DNA of 37,532 nt, taken from NCBI GenBank assembly GCA_036397255.1, contig DASWJH010000005.1:1-37532 (forward strand), written 5' to 3'. The first letter of the stretch is position 1. Every line of letters begins with the position of its first letter. Made by a program: the position numbers and the translations under genes. The notes beneath the pieces are model-generated. The model made no database searches, was not told where the DNA came from, and was given only the letters and a program-made list of their open reading frames with translations. This document shows, piece by piece, positions 1 through 7,857 of this stretch. The stretch comes from Nitrospiria bacterium. Its GTDB lineage: Bacteria > Nitrospirota > Nitrospiria > DASWJH01.

Positions 1-47
1 CCGCTCCCCGATAGAGGCATTCGAGGACAGGCTTCGCGGGAATGACG
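1..47. repeat. Interspersed palindromic repeat, cut by window edge
   Basis: This copy matches 16132-16178 at all but about two positions. It has the shape of a GGATTCCCG...CGGGAATGACG stem with a long arm carrying GCATTCGAGGACAGG. Related shorter copies lie throughout the window in intergenic DNA. A second GC-rich relic (CCTGCC...GGACAGGCGGG) follows at about 75-105. Confidence 0.75.
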
Positions 48-394
48 GGAAGGGCCTGGATTTCCGCTTTCCCCTGCCTGCAAGTGCCCGCCGGACAGGC
101 GGGTAATGACAAAATTTACCCACTCACTTCCACGATGAGCCAATAATTTATTGTTCCGAAAATGCCTATTAAATTATAGAAATCAAACATTAAAGTGTAA
201 AATGGTTCCTTTGGCCATTTTAATGGATGTTTTCTACTTCACCTGGAACCTCTTTAAAATATTAAACAGCAACAATCCCCATTTTAAATATTCCCGAAAA
301 AAGATCATTCAATTTTCTTCACCAACTTTATATTTGACTGAGAATAAAACCCACAATTCCACTTAAATTAGTTTCAAATTCTTCATAAGAATAA
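48..394. other. Intergenic, AT-rich, no gene seen
   Basis: A 71-codon frame on the plus strand (151-366) has no recognisable domain and no convincing ribosome binding site, so I do not call it. At 384-412 the 9-bp arms CATAAGAAT and ATTCTTATG surround the stop codon of the minus-strand ABC ATPase gene. They could form an AT-only hairpin at the operon end, but no clear T-run follows, so a terminator is doubtful. Confidence 0.5.
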
Positions 395-1252
395 CTATTC
401 AAAATTCTTATGTTTTGCGTATTTATCCGGCTCATTTTTAAATCGCTCTATACACCGTTTTGAACAAAACACATATTTTTTATCCTTATATTCATGGAAT
501 AGCGTTGCTGTCCATTCATCCACACGCATACCACACACAGGATCCCGTACCCACGAATGTTGTTCTGATTTCCGGTCGCGCAGTGAGCCGTCCTCAAGCC
601 AAAGAATCCGGTCCGCGATTTCTTCGACCCGTGGATCATGAGTAACCAAAATCACCGAACACCCTTCATCGCGTGCGATGTCATGTAAAATCATCATGAC
701 TTCCTGGCCGCTCGCGGAGTCCAGATTACCGGTTGGTTCGTCAGCCAGTATTAACCGTGGATGGTTAATGAGAGCACGTGCGATCGCTACCCTTTGTTTT
801 TCTCCACCTGAAAGGGTACGCGGATAAGCTTTACGACGTTGAGCAAGCCCCAATTGTTCGATCAACGAATGGGCACGGGGACGGGCTCGGCGAAGACCGC
901 CGGGGTGCAATGGGGCGGGAAACAGGATGTTCTCCTCTACCGTTAATGCATCTAATAGGTTGAAGGCTTGAAAGATAAAACCAATTTTCAGTGCGCGTAT
1001 CCCAGGAAGGTCCGTTTCTTTTAGCGCGGTGATATTCACGCCATCGATTTCAACCTGTCCCTTGGTGGGTCGAAGCAATCCCCCCAGCATGGAAAGCAAG
1101 GTTGTTTTTCCCGAACCGGAAGGCCCCATAATCAACAAAATTTCGCGATGCGGAATTTCTAAAGAAACGTCATGAACGGCACGTACTTCGGTGTGTCCGC
1201 GACCGTAAAATTTTGAAAGGTTGACTGCCCGGAGAAGTTGTGTAGAACCCAT
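395..1252 (-). CDS. ABC transporter ATPase with C-terminal YHS domain
   Basis: This is the 285-aa nucleotide-binding subunit of a MacB/LolD/DevA-type ABC transporter, expected to power the two permeases encoded just upstream. Visible motifs are Walker A GPSGSGKT (43-50), Q-loop Gln95, signature LSGGE (147-151), Walker B LILADEP (168-174) and H-loop His205. After a normal ATPase end near residue 228 the frame continues into a YHS metal-binding module (about 236-280) with DPVCGM and FCSKRC. I chose ATG 1252 because the frame upstream only overlaps the permease gene in another register; the gap to that gene is then 7 bp. ATPases of this group normally end without a YHS domain, so this is a fusion. 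Cytoplasmic soft-metal binding or sensing is inferred. Confidence 0.9.
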   Translation of the reverse strand: MGSTQLLRAVNLSKFYGRGHTEVRAVHDVSLEIPHREILLIMGPSGSGKTTLLSMLGGLLRPTKGQVEIDGVNITALKETDLPGIRALKIGFIFQAFNLLDALTVEENILFPAPLHPGGLRRARPRAHSLIEQLGLAQRRKAYPRTLSGGEKQRVAIARALINHPRLILADEPTGNLDSASGQEVMMILHDIARDEGCSVILVTHDPRVEEIADRILWLEDGSLRDRKSEQHSWVRDPVCGMRVDEWTATLFHEYKDKKYVFCSKRCIERFKNEPDKYAKHKNFE

Positions 1253-1259
1253 AAACAAC

Positions 1260-2372
1260 TCACACTTGAAAAACCGTGGCCGGGTCCAGCCGCGACACCA
1301 GGTATGCAGGAATGAGCGCACTGATTGCAGCCACGATGATGGCCACCACAGCCATCCCGGCAAGGTCACCTATGGAAACGACTAGAGTGACTTGGGGTAC
1401 CAATGTCGAAATAAATGGAAAAAACACGATGGCGAATATACCCGTCAACAATAAAGCCAACAAGGTAATTACCATCGCATGAAAGACAACAGCCGTATAT
1501 AGGAATAAATTTCGGATACCCACCGCCTTGGCGATCGCTAATTCACGGCGCTTTCGCATGACCTGGGTGTAGGACGTAAACCCAAGAATTAAGACCGCGA
1601 GTCCCGAGCAAATCACCGTCATCATAAAAATAATCTCCCCTCCCATCATCATCCCCAGAGCAAAATCACTTCGTACGAAATCCCCATGGGTCATCGCATT
1701 GACTTTTTCAATCTCATCCATGATGGTCTTTGTAAACCCCCGGGCGTCTATTCCCTCTTCGAGATCCACGAGTAAATAACTGTAGGTCCCAAATGCTGAT
1801 AAAATATCCGTCAAATCCGACATCGATACGAATGTTACCGAATTGGCCATTGAGTAAGTCTCTTCTGAAAGGCCAACGATCTTGAATGACCGGTCAGTGA
1901 TGGTTACACTGTCCCCAATCCCGACCCCACTGAGCTTGGAAAGAACTTCAGGGATCACCGTTTCACCGGAATGAAGCTGGGAACGACCTCCCGCCAGGGC
2001 CCATGGCCCGGCCCTACTGCTCCCTTCCTGAAGGCCGACAATAAAGGAAAAAGCATCTTGGTCTCCTGCATGCACGATTGTGTTGAGATACACAATAGGA
2101 GTAACACGCTTCACTCCAGGTAGCCTGGCAATTTTATCGGCTTTCCAGTCATAAACAAATGAGGTGGCCATGTGCATATTGGAGACACCGCGTTGCATCA
2201 CCCAAATGTCGGGTCTCGTATTCTCTAGATAGGCAACGATTTGTGTGGCCTCCCCTCGGAAAACGGCACTAAAAAAAATGACCAGGATAAATGCGCCCGC
2301 AAGGCCCCCTGCACTTCCGAAGAGTCCCCCACGTTGCCTGATTAAGGTTTTCCAGGCCCATCGCAACATCAT
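1260..2372 (-). CDS. FtsX/MacB-type ABC permease
   Basis: This 370-aa inner-membrane permease has the MacB/FtsX layout. There is one membrane helix near residues 18-36, then a large periplasmic domain (about 40-230), then three helices (about 245-268, 290-315 and 335-358). The C-terminal segment SRLDPATVFQV is typical of FtsX-like permeases. The DIWVMQRGVSNMHMATSF region resembles DevC-type permeases. The start is the first of two consecutive ATGs. The gene lies 4 bp after the stop of the upstream permease and 7 bp before the ATPase gene, so it is clearly co-transcribed. No periplasmic adaptor of DevB/MacA type is encoded alongside. The substrate is unknown; metal-linked export or lipid transport is only inferred from the neighbours. 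Confidence 0.85.
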   Translation of the reverse strand: MMLRWAWKTLIRQRGGLFGSAGGLAGAFILVIFFSAVFRGEATQIVAYLENTRPDIWVMQRGVSNMHMATSFVYDWKADKIARLPGVKRVTPIVYLNTIVHAGDQDAFSFIVGLQEGSSRAGPWALAGGRSQLHSGETVIPEVLSKLSGVGIGDSVTITDRSFKIVGLSEETYSMANSVTFVSMSDLTDILSAFGTYSYLLVDLEEGIDARGFTKTIMDEIEKVNAMTHGDFVRSDFALGMMMGGEIIFMMTVICSGLAVLILGFTSYTQVMRKRRELAIAKAVGIRNLFLYTAVVFHAMVITLLALLLTGIFAIVFFPFISTLVPQVTLVVSIGDLAGMAVVAIIVAAISALIPAYLVSRLDPATVFQV

Positions 2373-2376
2373 CTAA

Positions 2377-3510
2377 TTATTCCCCTTGAAAAGCCAGCAT
2401 CGGATCAGCTCGTCGAATCGACCGGAGCGGGATCAGCGCCCCCAAAATCGCGAAAAAACCACTTCCTAAGATGGTTGATAGAAACGTCGTTGGTTCATAC
2501 CAACGAATCAGATACACCGGGCCAAAGGTGTGAATAAACGAAGCGGTCCCAAGTCCAAGGATAACTCCAACCGGAATGGATATCATAAGAAGCAATAGCG
2601 CCTGCAGGATAATCCCATAAATTAATCTCACATGGGTAAACCCCAGCGCTTTGAGGACCCCAAAGTTCCGCAACCGGGATCGCACCTCCGCATACATTAC
2701 TAGGCCTACAACGAGTAATCCGATAATATATCCGACAAAGACCAACAGACCCATGACCGGGCCTAAAAATCCTCGGCCCATGTTCATGTCGCTCTCAGCG
2801 AGCTGTCCTGGTGTAAAAACGTCCACTTCGGGCACCCGACGCTCAATTTCCTCTGCAACCGCCTCCCGCTGGGCACCCGGCTCAAGGTCTACCAAAAGGA
2901 AACTCAACATCGGAAAAGTGGTTAAGTCCGGTGCAATGTCTGTTTCAATAAAAAGATCAATCATGCCGTCGAAATTGACAAATGCAAAAGGGGTAAACAA
3001 TGCGGCACTATCCTTAGAGATGCCTACGACTGTAAATTCGAAATCGAAAACCACGAACGGATCCCCAATATTAAGGTGATATTTCTTGGCCAAGGAGTCA
3101 TTCAAAATTATCTCTTTGCCCTTGGGAATACCATTTCCCCGCACCATATGAACAGGCCCGCCCTTGGTGTCAACAACAAAGAGAAAAACGGGAGTCTTCT
3201 CTCCTTCCTTTTCGTAGATCAAAGAAATCCAAGCCAGGGGATGGGCATTCACCACACCCGCAATCGATTCCACTTTCTCCCGTGAGAGCTGGGGTATGGA
3301 TGAGCGTACGGCCATAAGATTGGACACACCGGCCTGCGTCACAATCAAATCGGCTTGCCGATTAAAAACGGTACGGGCCAATTGATAATATTGACCCTGC
3401 TCAAAACCCTCAAGTGTCAGAACGACAGCGATGACGGCTCCCAAGGCAAGCGCTGTTAAAAACGTTCGCGCAGGATCAAGGCATAATTGTCGCCAAGCAA
3501 GCAAAAACAT
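2377..3510 (-). CDS. FtsX/DevC-like ABC permease
   Basis: This 377-aa inner-membrane permease is a paralogue of the next gene in the operon. It has an N-terminal helix (about 16-33), a periplasmic domain starting ARTVFNRQADLIVTQAGVSN, and three C-terminal helices near 255-277, 305-330 and 345-368. It ends in RRADPMLAFQGE. Two different permeases next to one ATPase suggest a heterodimeric transporter of the FtsX superfamily, acting by a mechanotransmission-type mechanism rather than classical pore transport. The start is 13 bp after the DUF3047 gene stop, and only a weak Shine-Dalgarno is visible. The assignment to the superfamily is firm; the cargo is unknown. Confidence 0.85.
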   Translation of the reverse strand: MFLLAWRQLCLDPARTFLTALALGAVIAVVLTLEGFEQGQYYQLARTVFNRQADLIVTQAGVSNLMAVRSSIPQLSREKVESIAGVVNAHPLAWISLIYEKEGEKTPVFLFVVDTKGGPVHMVRGNGIPKGKEIILNDSLAKKYHLNIGDPFVVFDFEFTVVGISKDSAALFTPFAFVNFDGMIDLFIETDIAPDLTTFPMLSFLLVDLEPGAQREAVAEEIERRVPEVDVFTPGQLAESDMNMGRGFLGPVMGLLVFVGYIIGLLVVGLVMYAEVRSRLRNFGVLKALGFTHVRLIYGIILQALLLLMISIPVGVILGLGTASFIHTFGPVYLIRWYEPTTFLSTILGSGFFAILGALIPLRSIRRADPMLAFQGE

Positions 3511-3523
3511 AAAATCAAAAACC

Positions 3524-4270
3524 TTATCCCTTATGGAATTTCAAATCGGTAATATAACTGACCGCATCCTGTCCCGTTTGATCGGTATCATTCAGAATGC
3601 CAATAAAGATTAAACGCCGGGGTTCTTCTTTATAAAGTTTCTTAAAATCCTCATACAAGTTTCTCTTGTACGAAAACCACCGATCCACGTTTTCGTGCCT
3701 ACCTTCAATTACCATTAACTTTTGCCAGGGCTTTCCGGGGTCATTAATAATATCCCCCGGTGTTAGGTGGCTACTCCAAAGAAACTCTGTAAAGCGACCC
3801 CCAACCGGGTGTCCATGAACCCAGTCTAAATAAAGAAACCGTTTGATTCGGAACCATAATGACTGCTTGGACTCATCGGGTTCAAAGACAAAAAAGATTC
3901 GAATGGGATGGTCATCTCCTTCCTGTGTCCTCTCATCAATTCCTTCCAGTATATTTTCAACTTTCCATTTCCAGGTCACAATGGGAAATTGTTTGATATC
4001 GATATTTACCCTCTTCTGCAAAAAGGTAAGGACCCCCTTGGATTCGAGTCTAACCGCCGCCACACCATTTTCCTTGACCCATTCCGCTCCGGCGCCTTTT
4101 GGTTTTCCAAACCACCCCTTAAATTTCCACCCTTCAGGGGTCTTCCCTTCCTGGTAGTGTTGGGGAGAAAGGCCCAAATCTATTGTCTCAACCGGGGCCT
4201 CCCCCCAACCTAATGAAAAAAAAACCAGACCCAGGGCCAAAATGTAAATGGTTATCATTTTTTTAAACAA
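3524..4270 (-). CDS. DUF3047-family exported protein
   Basis: This 248-aa protein has a signal peptide (about 1-23, hydrophobic core ITIYILALGLVFFSLGWG). It matches my recollection of DUF3047: a W-rich domain with TWKWKVENILEG, a DD segment followed by RIFFVFEP, a YLDWVHGHPVG region, and the C-terminal block RLIFIGILNDTDQTGQDAVSYITDL. The function of DUF3047 is unknown; the fold is probably beta-rich and periplasmic. It starts 4 bp after the glycosyltransferase stop and ends 13 bp before the first ABC permease, so its position suggests work on the periplasmic side of the ABC transporter. That role is inference from context. Confidence 0.8.
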   Translation of the reverse strand: MFKKMITIYILALGLVFFSLGWGEAPVETIDLGLSPQHYQEGKTPEGWKFKGWFGKPKGAGAEWVKENGVAAVRLESKGVLTFLQKRVNIDIKQFPIVTWKWKVENILEGIDERTQEGDDHPIRIFFVFEPDESKQSLWFRIKRFLYLDWVHGHPVGGRFTEFLWSSHLTPGDIINDPGKPWQKLMVIEGRHENVDRWFSYKRNLYEDFKKLYKEEPRRLIFIGILNDTDQTGQDAVSYITDLKFHKG

Positions 4271-4274
4271 GGGA

Positions 4275-5696
4275 TTACCTATCGGAACCGATATAATTAC
4301 TGTAACGTTCCGGATTCATTTTGAACCGGTTTTGGCACTCTTCCGAACAGAAGAAAAAGGTTTGCTGATTCATCCTGATTGTTAAATTGGATTCTTCCAC
4401 CACCATTCCACAAACAGGATCTTGCTTCATCTTGAATCCAGGTGCAAGGGAAACCCTCTGCTCCTTTTCGAGACCAACCATTAAGGATAAATGATCCAAG
4501 AGAAGGCGAGGAAGAAGAAAATGCTCTTTGACCCGTTGCTGCCCTTTTCTTGCTAATTCCTTTTTTTTCTCAGGTCGTTCAAGCAATTGAGAAATGGCTT
4601 CCGCACATTCCTCCACCCCATCCACGAGTATTCCCCCAACCCCATCCGCCATCTGAAGAGGAATCCCACCTGCCTTCCCAGCGACCACCGGAGTTTCTTT
4701 CCAGAGAGCCTCTGAAACAACAAGCCCAAAACCCTCCCGTATCGATTTTTGTACCACCACATCAGAGAGCCGCTGAAACGCATTCACTTCAATATTGCCT
4801 ACCCCGGTAAGATTGGTAAAAACATGAATAAAGGGATCTTTTCGGCCTTCCTTCATAATTTCCTGATATATTTTCCAACCCTCTGGGTCATCCAAGGCCA
4901 TGGAACCCACCAGGGCAAGCTGAAGATTTGGAATTTTTTCTCGGACCAGACGGTAGGCAGCGATAACACCCAAAGGGTCCTTCCAAAGATCAAAGCGGGA
5001 CACCTGGGTGATCAGTGGCTGATTTCCATCGATTCCGATCCAAGCCAGGATTTGACGTGCCATCTTCTTAGGAAGGTCCATATTTTTTGGACTTAAAGGA
5101 TCAATGGCGGGAGGTATAATGGTCACGTTGGCAATAGGGAAATCTGGGGGTAAAAACTCGCGCATGGTAAATATTGCAGCATTATAATCCTTAAGGAATC
5201 CTTTTAAAAATTTCCACACGGTTGGGTTGGGGTTTGCGGTATCTATATGGCATCGCCAAATCCATCTGGCGCGTTCATTGGGGCAGAGTAATAGCATCCC
5301 TGCGGGTTGGGGGTCATGGATAAAAACAAAGTCATATTGTTCCTGAAATTGGCGTGCATTCTTCTCCGTATTGGAAAGGTAAGCATCTTTTTCCCTGGAG
5401 GTTAATCCTTCCCTTGCTCCTTGAAGTCCATTGTGGACCTTCTTGGTGACATTAAAAAACTCGTCATCCCCACTAATTATTTTCCAGTCTGTGAGAATCC
5501 CAAGGTCGTTCATGAGGGGTACCAAAGACCGAAGCAACTCAGAAACACCTCCCCCATAGGGTGTTGCATTCACATGCACCACCCGCCTTCCTTTGAGTTC
5601 CCCTGCGATATGAATCAGATTATCCATGATGGCATCTGGTGCTATACCCCGATAGGCCTCTATTGAACGTTTTCCAATATCAACCGTCTGCAGCAT
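4275..5696 (-). CDS. GT4 glycosyltransferase (TreT-like) with C-terminal YHS domain
   Basis: Residues 1-420 of this 473-aa protein form a retaining GT4 glycosyltransferase resembling trehalose glycosyltransferring synthase (TreT, which joins NDP-glucose and glucose). Evidence is the N-terminal HVNATPYGGGVSELLRSLVP, EFFNVTKKVHNGLQG, FIHDPQ, the QVSRFDLWKDP loop, and the nucleotide-sugar motif IREGFGLVVSEALWKETPVV. From about residue 425 a complete YHS module follows (DPVCGM, then FFFCSEEC). Met423 sits at the junction, but no good Shine-Dalgarno precedes it, so I read one fused polypeptide. The protein is cytoplasmic. The 4-bp gap to the DUF3047 gene shows tight coupling. A trehalose-forming activity is likely but unproven, and the YHS domain may bind Cu+/Ag+ or regulate activity (inference). 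Confidence 0.88.
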   Translation of the reverse strand: MLQTVDIGKRSIEAYRGIAPDAIMDNLIHIAGELKGRRVVHVNATPYGGGVSELLRSLVPLMNDLGILTDWKIISGDDEFFNVTKKVHNGLQGAREGLTSREKDAYLSNTEKNARQFQEQYDFVFIHDPQPAGMLLLCPNERARWIWRCHIDTANPNPTVWKFLKGFLKDYNAAIFTMREFLPPDFPIANVTIIPPAIDPLSPKNMDLPKKMARQILAWIGIDGNQPLITQVSRFDLWKDPLGVIAAYRLVREKIPNLQLALVGSMALDDPEGWKIYQEIMKEGRKDPFIHVFTNLTGVGNIEVNAFQRLSDVVVQKSIREGFGLVVSEALWKETPVVAGKAGGIPLQMADGVGGILVDGVEECAEAISQLLERPEKKKELARKGQQRVKEHFLLPRLLLDHLSLMVGLEKEQRVSLAPGFKMKQDPVCGMVVEESNLTIRMNQQTFFFCSEECQNRFKMNPERYSNYIGSDR

Positions 5697-5731
5697 TCAA
5701 ATTCACCTTTAATTTCCCTTCATTTTTGTTT

Positions 5732-6427
5732 TTATTTGGGAACAACCTTTTGCCAAAAAAGATGTTCATATAGGCTGGACCACATCATTCCAAAGGTAAA
5801 TGCAAACAGGTATTCTTCTAAGGGAATATGCCAAATAAAACGGCCTGAGAGAGCCTCCAGAGTCCAAACCCGCTCAACGTATCCCGGAAACGCAAGCTCA
5901 AGGAAATGGAAAAACACAAAATAAAGCAGGAGAAAAATGCCGCCTCCCACCCAAATTTTCGCTTTTAAATCAGGCCTGCAAAATAGGGAGGAAATGCCAC
6001 CGATGAACATCGCCAGACTTCCGGAATAAATGGCGTTCCATTCTGTTCCCACCATTAGAGAAATAAAAACCCAGATTGGGCTTGTTAAGGCAATGATATG
6101 AAACCGATGGCGGGGATGGATCCGTTCTTTATGTGTCATCGGAACATGCCGAACCGGTACCACCATTTCGTACAAAACGGTTCCGATGCCTCCTATGGCA
6201 AAACAGAAAATAAGACTTTCGATGTCAAACCCCGTGCGCTGGGCAAGATCAAATAAGGTGGGAGGATTCCAGTATTCCGGGACAAAAAGGGGTTCAGTTA
6301 ATCCTAAGGGAGCCGTCAAAATGCTCACTCGGAGCATCTGCTTTCGAAGGGCAGGTCTTGCCCAATAGAAAATGAACCAAATGCCAAGAAACCCAAGAGA
6401 CCAGATCAACCAGGCATAACGTTCCAT
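5732..6427 (-). CDS. Lycopene-cyclase-domain membrane protein
   Basis: This 231-aa polytopic membrane protein has about six or seven hydrophobic segments. Its C-terminal half contains IPLEEYLFAFTFG (201-213), the PLEE motif of heterodimeric/fused lycopene beta-cyclases (CrtYc/CrtYd type). The N-terminal half has a degenerate counterpart, DIESLIFCFAIGGIG (69-83). Membership in the lycopene cyclase domain family is well supported; real cyclase activity is not, because the first acidic motif is altered and no phytoene synthase or desaturase gene is in the window. It sits between the Rieske reading frame and the glycosyltransferase in the same transcriptional direction, 35 bp before the latter. 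It may be a non-carotenoid membrane protein using the same fold. Confidence 0.7.
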   Translation of the reverse strand: MERYAWLIWSLGFLGIWFIFYWARPALRKQMLRVSILTAPLGLTEPLFVPEYWNPPTLFDLAQRTGFDIESLIFCFAIGGIGTVLYEMVVPVRHVPMTHKERIHPRHRFHIIALTSPIWVFISLMVGTEWNAIYSGSLAMFIGGISSLFCRPDLKAKIWVGGGIFLLLYFVFFHFLELAFPGYVERVWTLEALSGRFIWHIPLEEYLFAFTFGMMWSSLYEHLFWQKVVPK

Positions 6428-6537
6428 TGATTCCTCCGGGTTCTGTTTCTTTACAATGGCGCCTCAAAATTTAAAACCCGCCCATGCATCGCATGGCAAG
6501 ATTCAATTCGGGACCAAAATATTAGAGACGTTATCAC

Positions 6538-7059
6538 CTAGAGGGGAATTTTTTGTGATGCCCCCGCCTTAAAATCTTGGTACCGTACGAAAAGGGTACC
6601 TTCTTTCCGGATTTCAAATTGGAGCGTATCCAGAGGCCGGGGAGGAGGCCCTGCCAAAACCTTCCCATCAATATCGTAGACCCCGCCATGGCATGGGCAT
6701 TTAAAAAGGCGGTCCCCCTGGTCCCAATGATAAGTACACCCGAGATGTGTACAAAGCGGATTATAAACTCTTAGTTCTCCAGCCTGTTTCTAAACAACCC
6801 ATACCGTACGGACCAGGTTTGTACTTCTCCAACCATCCCGTAACTCAACCACGGTCTGCATATCCTGAGGGTGCCCGGGAACTAAACCCGCGATGGGTCC
6901 TGCATTATCCAGTTGTAGCGGCCTCCGTCTTAAGGCAGGTCCAATCACGTAACCCAAAAATGGAACTATAAGGGAGACACCTACAATCCCTGAAATGGCG
7001 ACAATAACTCTCCCCATAAACTTCCGTCGATTTGTACCTTCTTGATCAATTTTTTCCAT
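6538..7059 (-). pseudogene. Rieske Fe-S protein (QcrA-like) with in-frame TAG
   Basis: The frame encodes a complete 173-residue Rieske subunit if the TAG at 6792-6790 (codon 90) is ignored. The first part has a Tat-like RRKFMG motif and a membrane helix (about 17-40), then GPALRRRP. The part after the stop runs KQAGELRVYNPLCTHLGC and continues to CPCHGG, so both [2Fe-2S] ligand boxes lie downstream of the TAG. The two parts are in the same frame; the lesion is a single nonsense codon, not a frameshift. Without readthrough the 89-aa product cannot bind a cluster. No cytochrome b gene is adjacent, so this was a solitary Rieske protein. It could be a pseudogene, a sequencing error, or suppressed TAG; TAG ends other genes here, so recoding is unlikely. 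Confidence 0.82.
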
Positions 7060-7111
7060 ATTGGAAATCTTTTTCTACATTAAAAAAGAAATCCCAACTC
7101 TCTTTAAATTT

Positions 7112-7657
7112 TTATTTCTCTCCCTCTTTTGGCATCATTCCTTGCTGTCTCATCATCATCTCGTGCTGCTCTCTCAACTGATCCATCTCCCTCATCATTT
7201 CACCCATTTCACCCTTGGTTTTCCTATCTTTTGCCATTCCTTCCATCTGCCCCATCATCTTGTGCATCATCTCCATCATTTCACCCCGCTCCCTCATCAT
7301 CTCCATCTGACCCTTGCCCATCCTTTTCACATCCATCCCTTCACCTTCCATCATGCTTTTCGATTTCATCCTGGCCTGATGCCTTGTCATCATCTGGCCC
7401 ATTCTCTGCATCATTTTCCCCATCTCACGTTTCCCTTTTTCATCCTGTTGCATTCCTTGCATATGTCGCATCATCTCGTGCATCATCTCCATCATCTCAC
7501 CTCGATCCCTCATCATCTCCATCTGGCCCTTGCCCATGCTTTTCATATCGCCCTCCTTGCCCTTCATCATTCCCTCACCCCCCATTTGGGCAAATACCAA
7601 TGAGCCGATGGATACGGCACACATACAAACCAGCATTGAGATAATTCGATTTTTCAT
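7112..7657 (-). CDS. Met-rich periplasmic protein with internal duplication
   Basis: This 181-aa protein has a signal peptide (1-23, ending SLVFA). By my count the mature part has about 47 Met in roughly 158 residues, with many Lys, Glu, Gln and His. Two 48-residue repeats, at about 41-88 and 113-160, each start MGKGQMEMMR and contain RGEMMEMMH. The Met-x-x-Met pattern resembles periplasmic Cu+/Ag+ buffers. Similar Met clusters occur in CopA/PcoA, CusF and SilE-like proteins, but I recognise no named family. A strong site (GAGGGGGTAAAA) precedes the ATG. It is transcribed with the free YHS gene 15 bp upstream. I infer a periplasmic copper or silver sponge or chaperone, probably helical. The long plus-strand frames opposite it are artefacts of its ATG/CAT-rich codons. 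Confidence 0.85.
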   Translation of the reverse strand: MKNRIISMLVCMCAVSIGSLVFAQMGGEGMMKGKEGDMKSMGKGQMEMMRDRGEMMEMMHEMMRHMQGMQQDEKGKREMGKMMQRMGQMMTRHQARMKSKSMMEGEGMDVKRMGKGQMEMMRERGEMMEMMHKMMGQMEGMAKDRKTKGEMGEMMREMDQLREQHEMMMRQQGMMPKEGEK

Positions 7658-7672
7658 TTTTACCCCCTCTTT

Positions 7673-7822
7673 TTAATCGGGTTTCACAAATTGTTCAGGT
7701 GCCTTTTCGAATTTTTCCTTACAGGGGATAGAACAAAAATAATAGGTCTTTCCCTGATAGGTACTTGTCCCGGCTGCTTCTTTTTCATCTATTTGCATCC
7801 CGCAGACCAGATCCTTCACCAT
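7673..7822 (-). CDS. Free-standing YHS-domain protein
   Basis: This 49-aa protein consists of one YHS domain: KDLVCGM at residues 3-9 and YYFCSIPCKEKF near 27-38. YHS domains are small Cys-rich modules related to TRASH and are thought to bind soft metals. ATG 7822 was chosen over an upstream in-frame start because AAAGGAGGTGG lies just before it and nothing before it belongs to the domain. It lies 35 bp after the patatin gene and 15 bp before the Met-rich protein gene. It has no signal peptide, so it should be cytoplasmic, where it could pass metal to the YHS-bearing ATPase (inference). Confidence 0.88.
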   Translation of the reverse strand: MVKDLVCGMQIDEKEAAGTSTYQGKTYYFCSIPCKEKFEKAPEQFVKPD

Positions 7823-7857
7823 GAGGACCACCTCCTTTCCCAAATTCTCCCATCCTG

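Noticed and set aside
151-366. 71-codon plus-strand frame
   Set aside because: AT-rich, no domain, no ribosome site, low-complexity composition.
2651-3079. 142-codon plus-strand frame opposite the ABC permease
   Set aside because: Antisense to a clear membrane protein gene, with Arg/Ser/Thr-rich shadow composition.
7061-7644. Two long plus-strand frames (about 171-180 codons) rich in His/Ser/Pro
   Set aside because: They are the complement of the Met/Glu/Lys-rich minus-strand gene; its ATG/GAG/AAG codons read backward avoid stops. No Shine-Dalgarno or domain.
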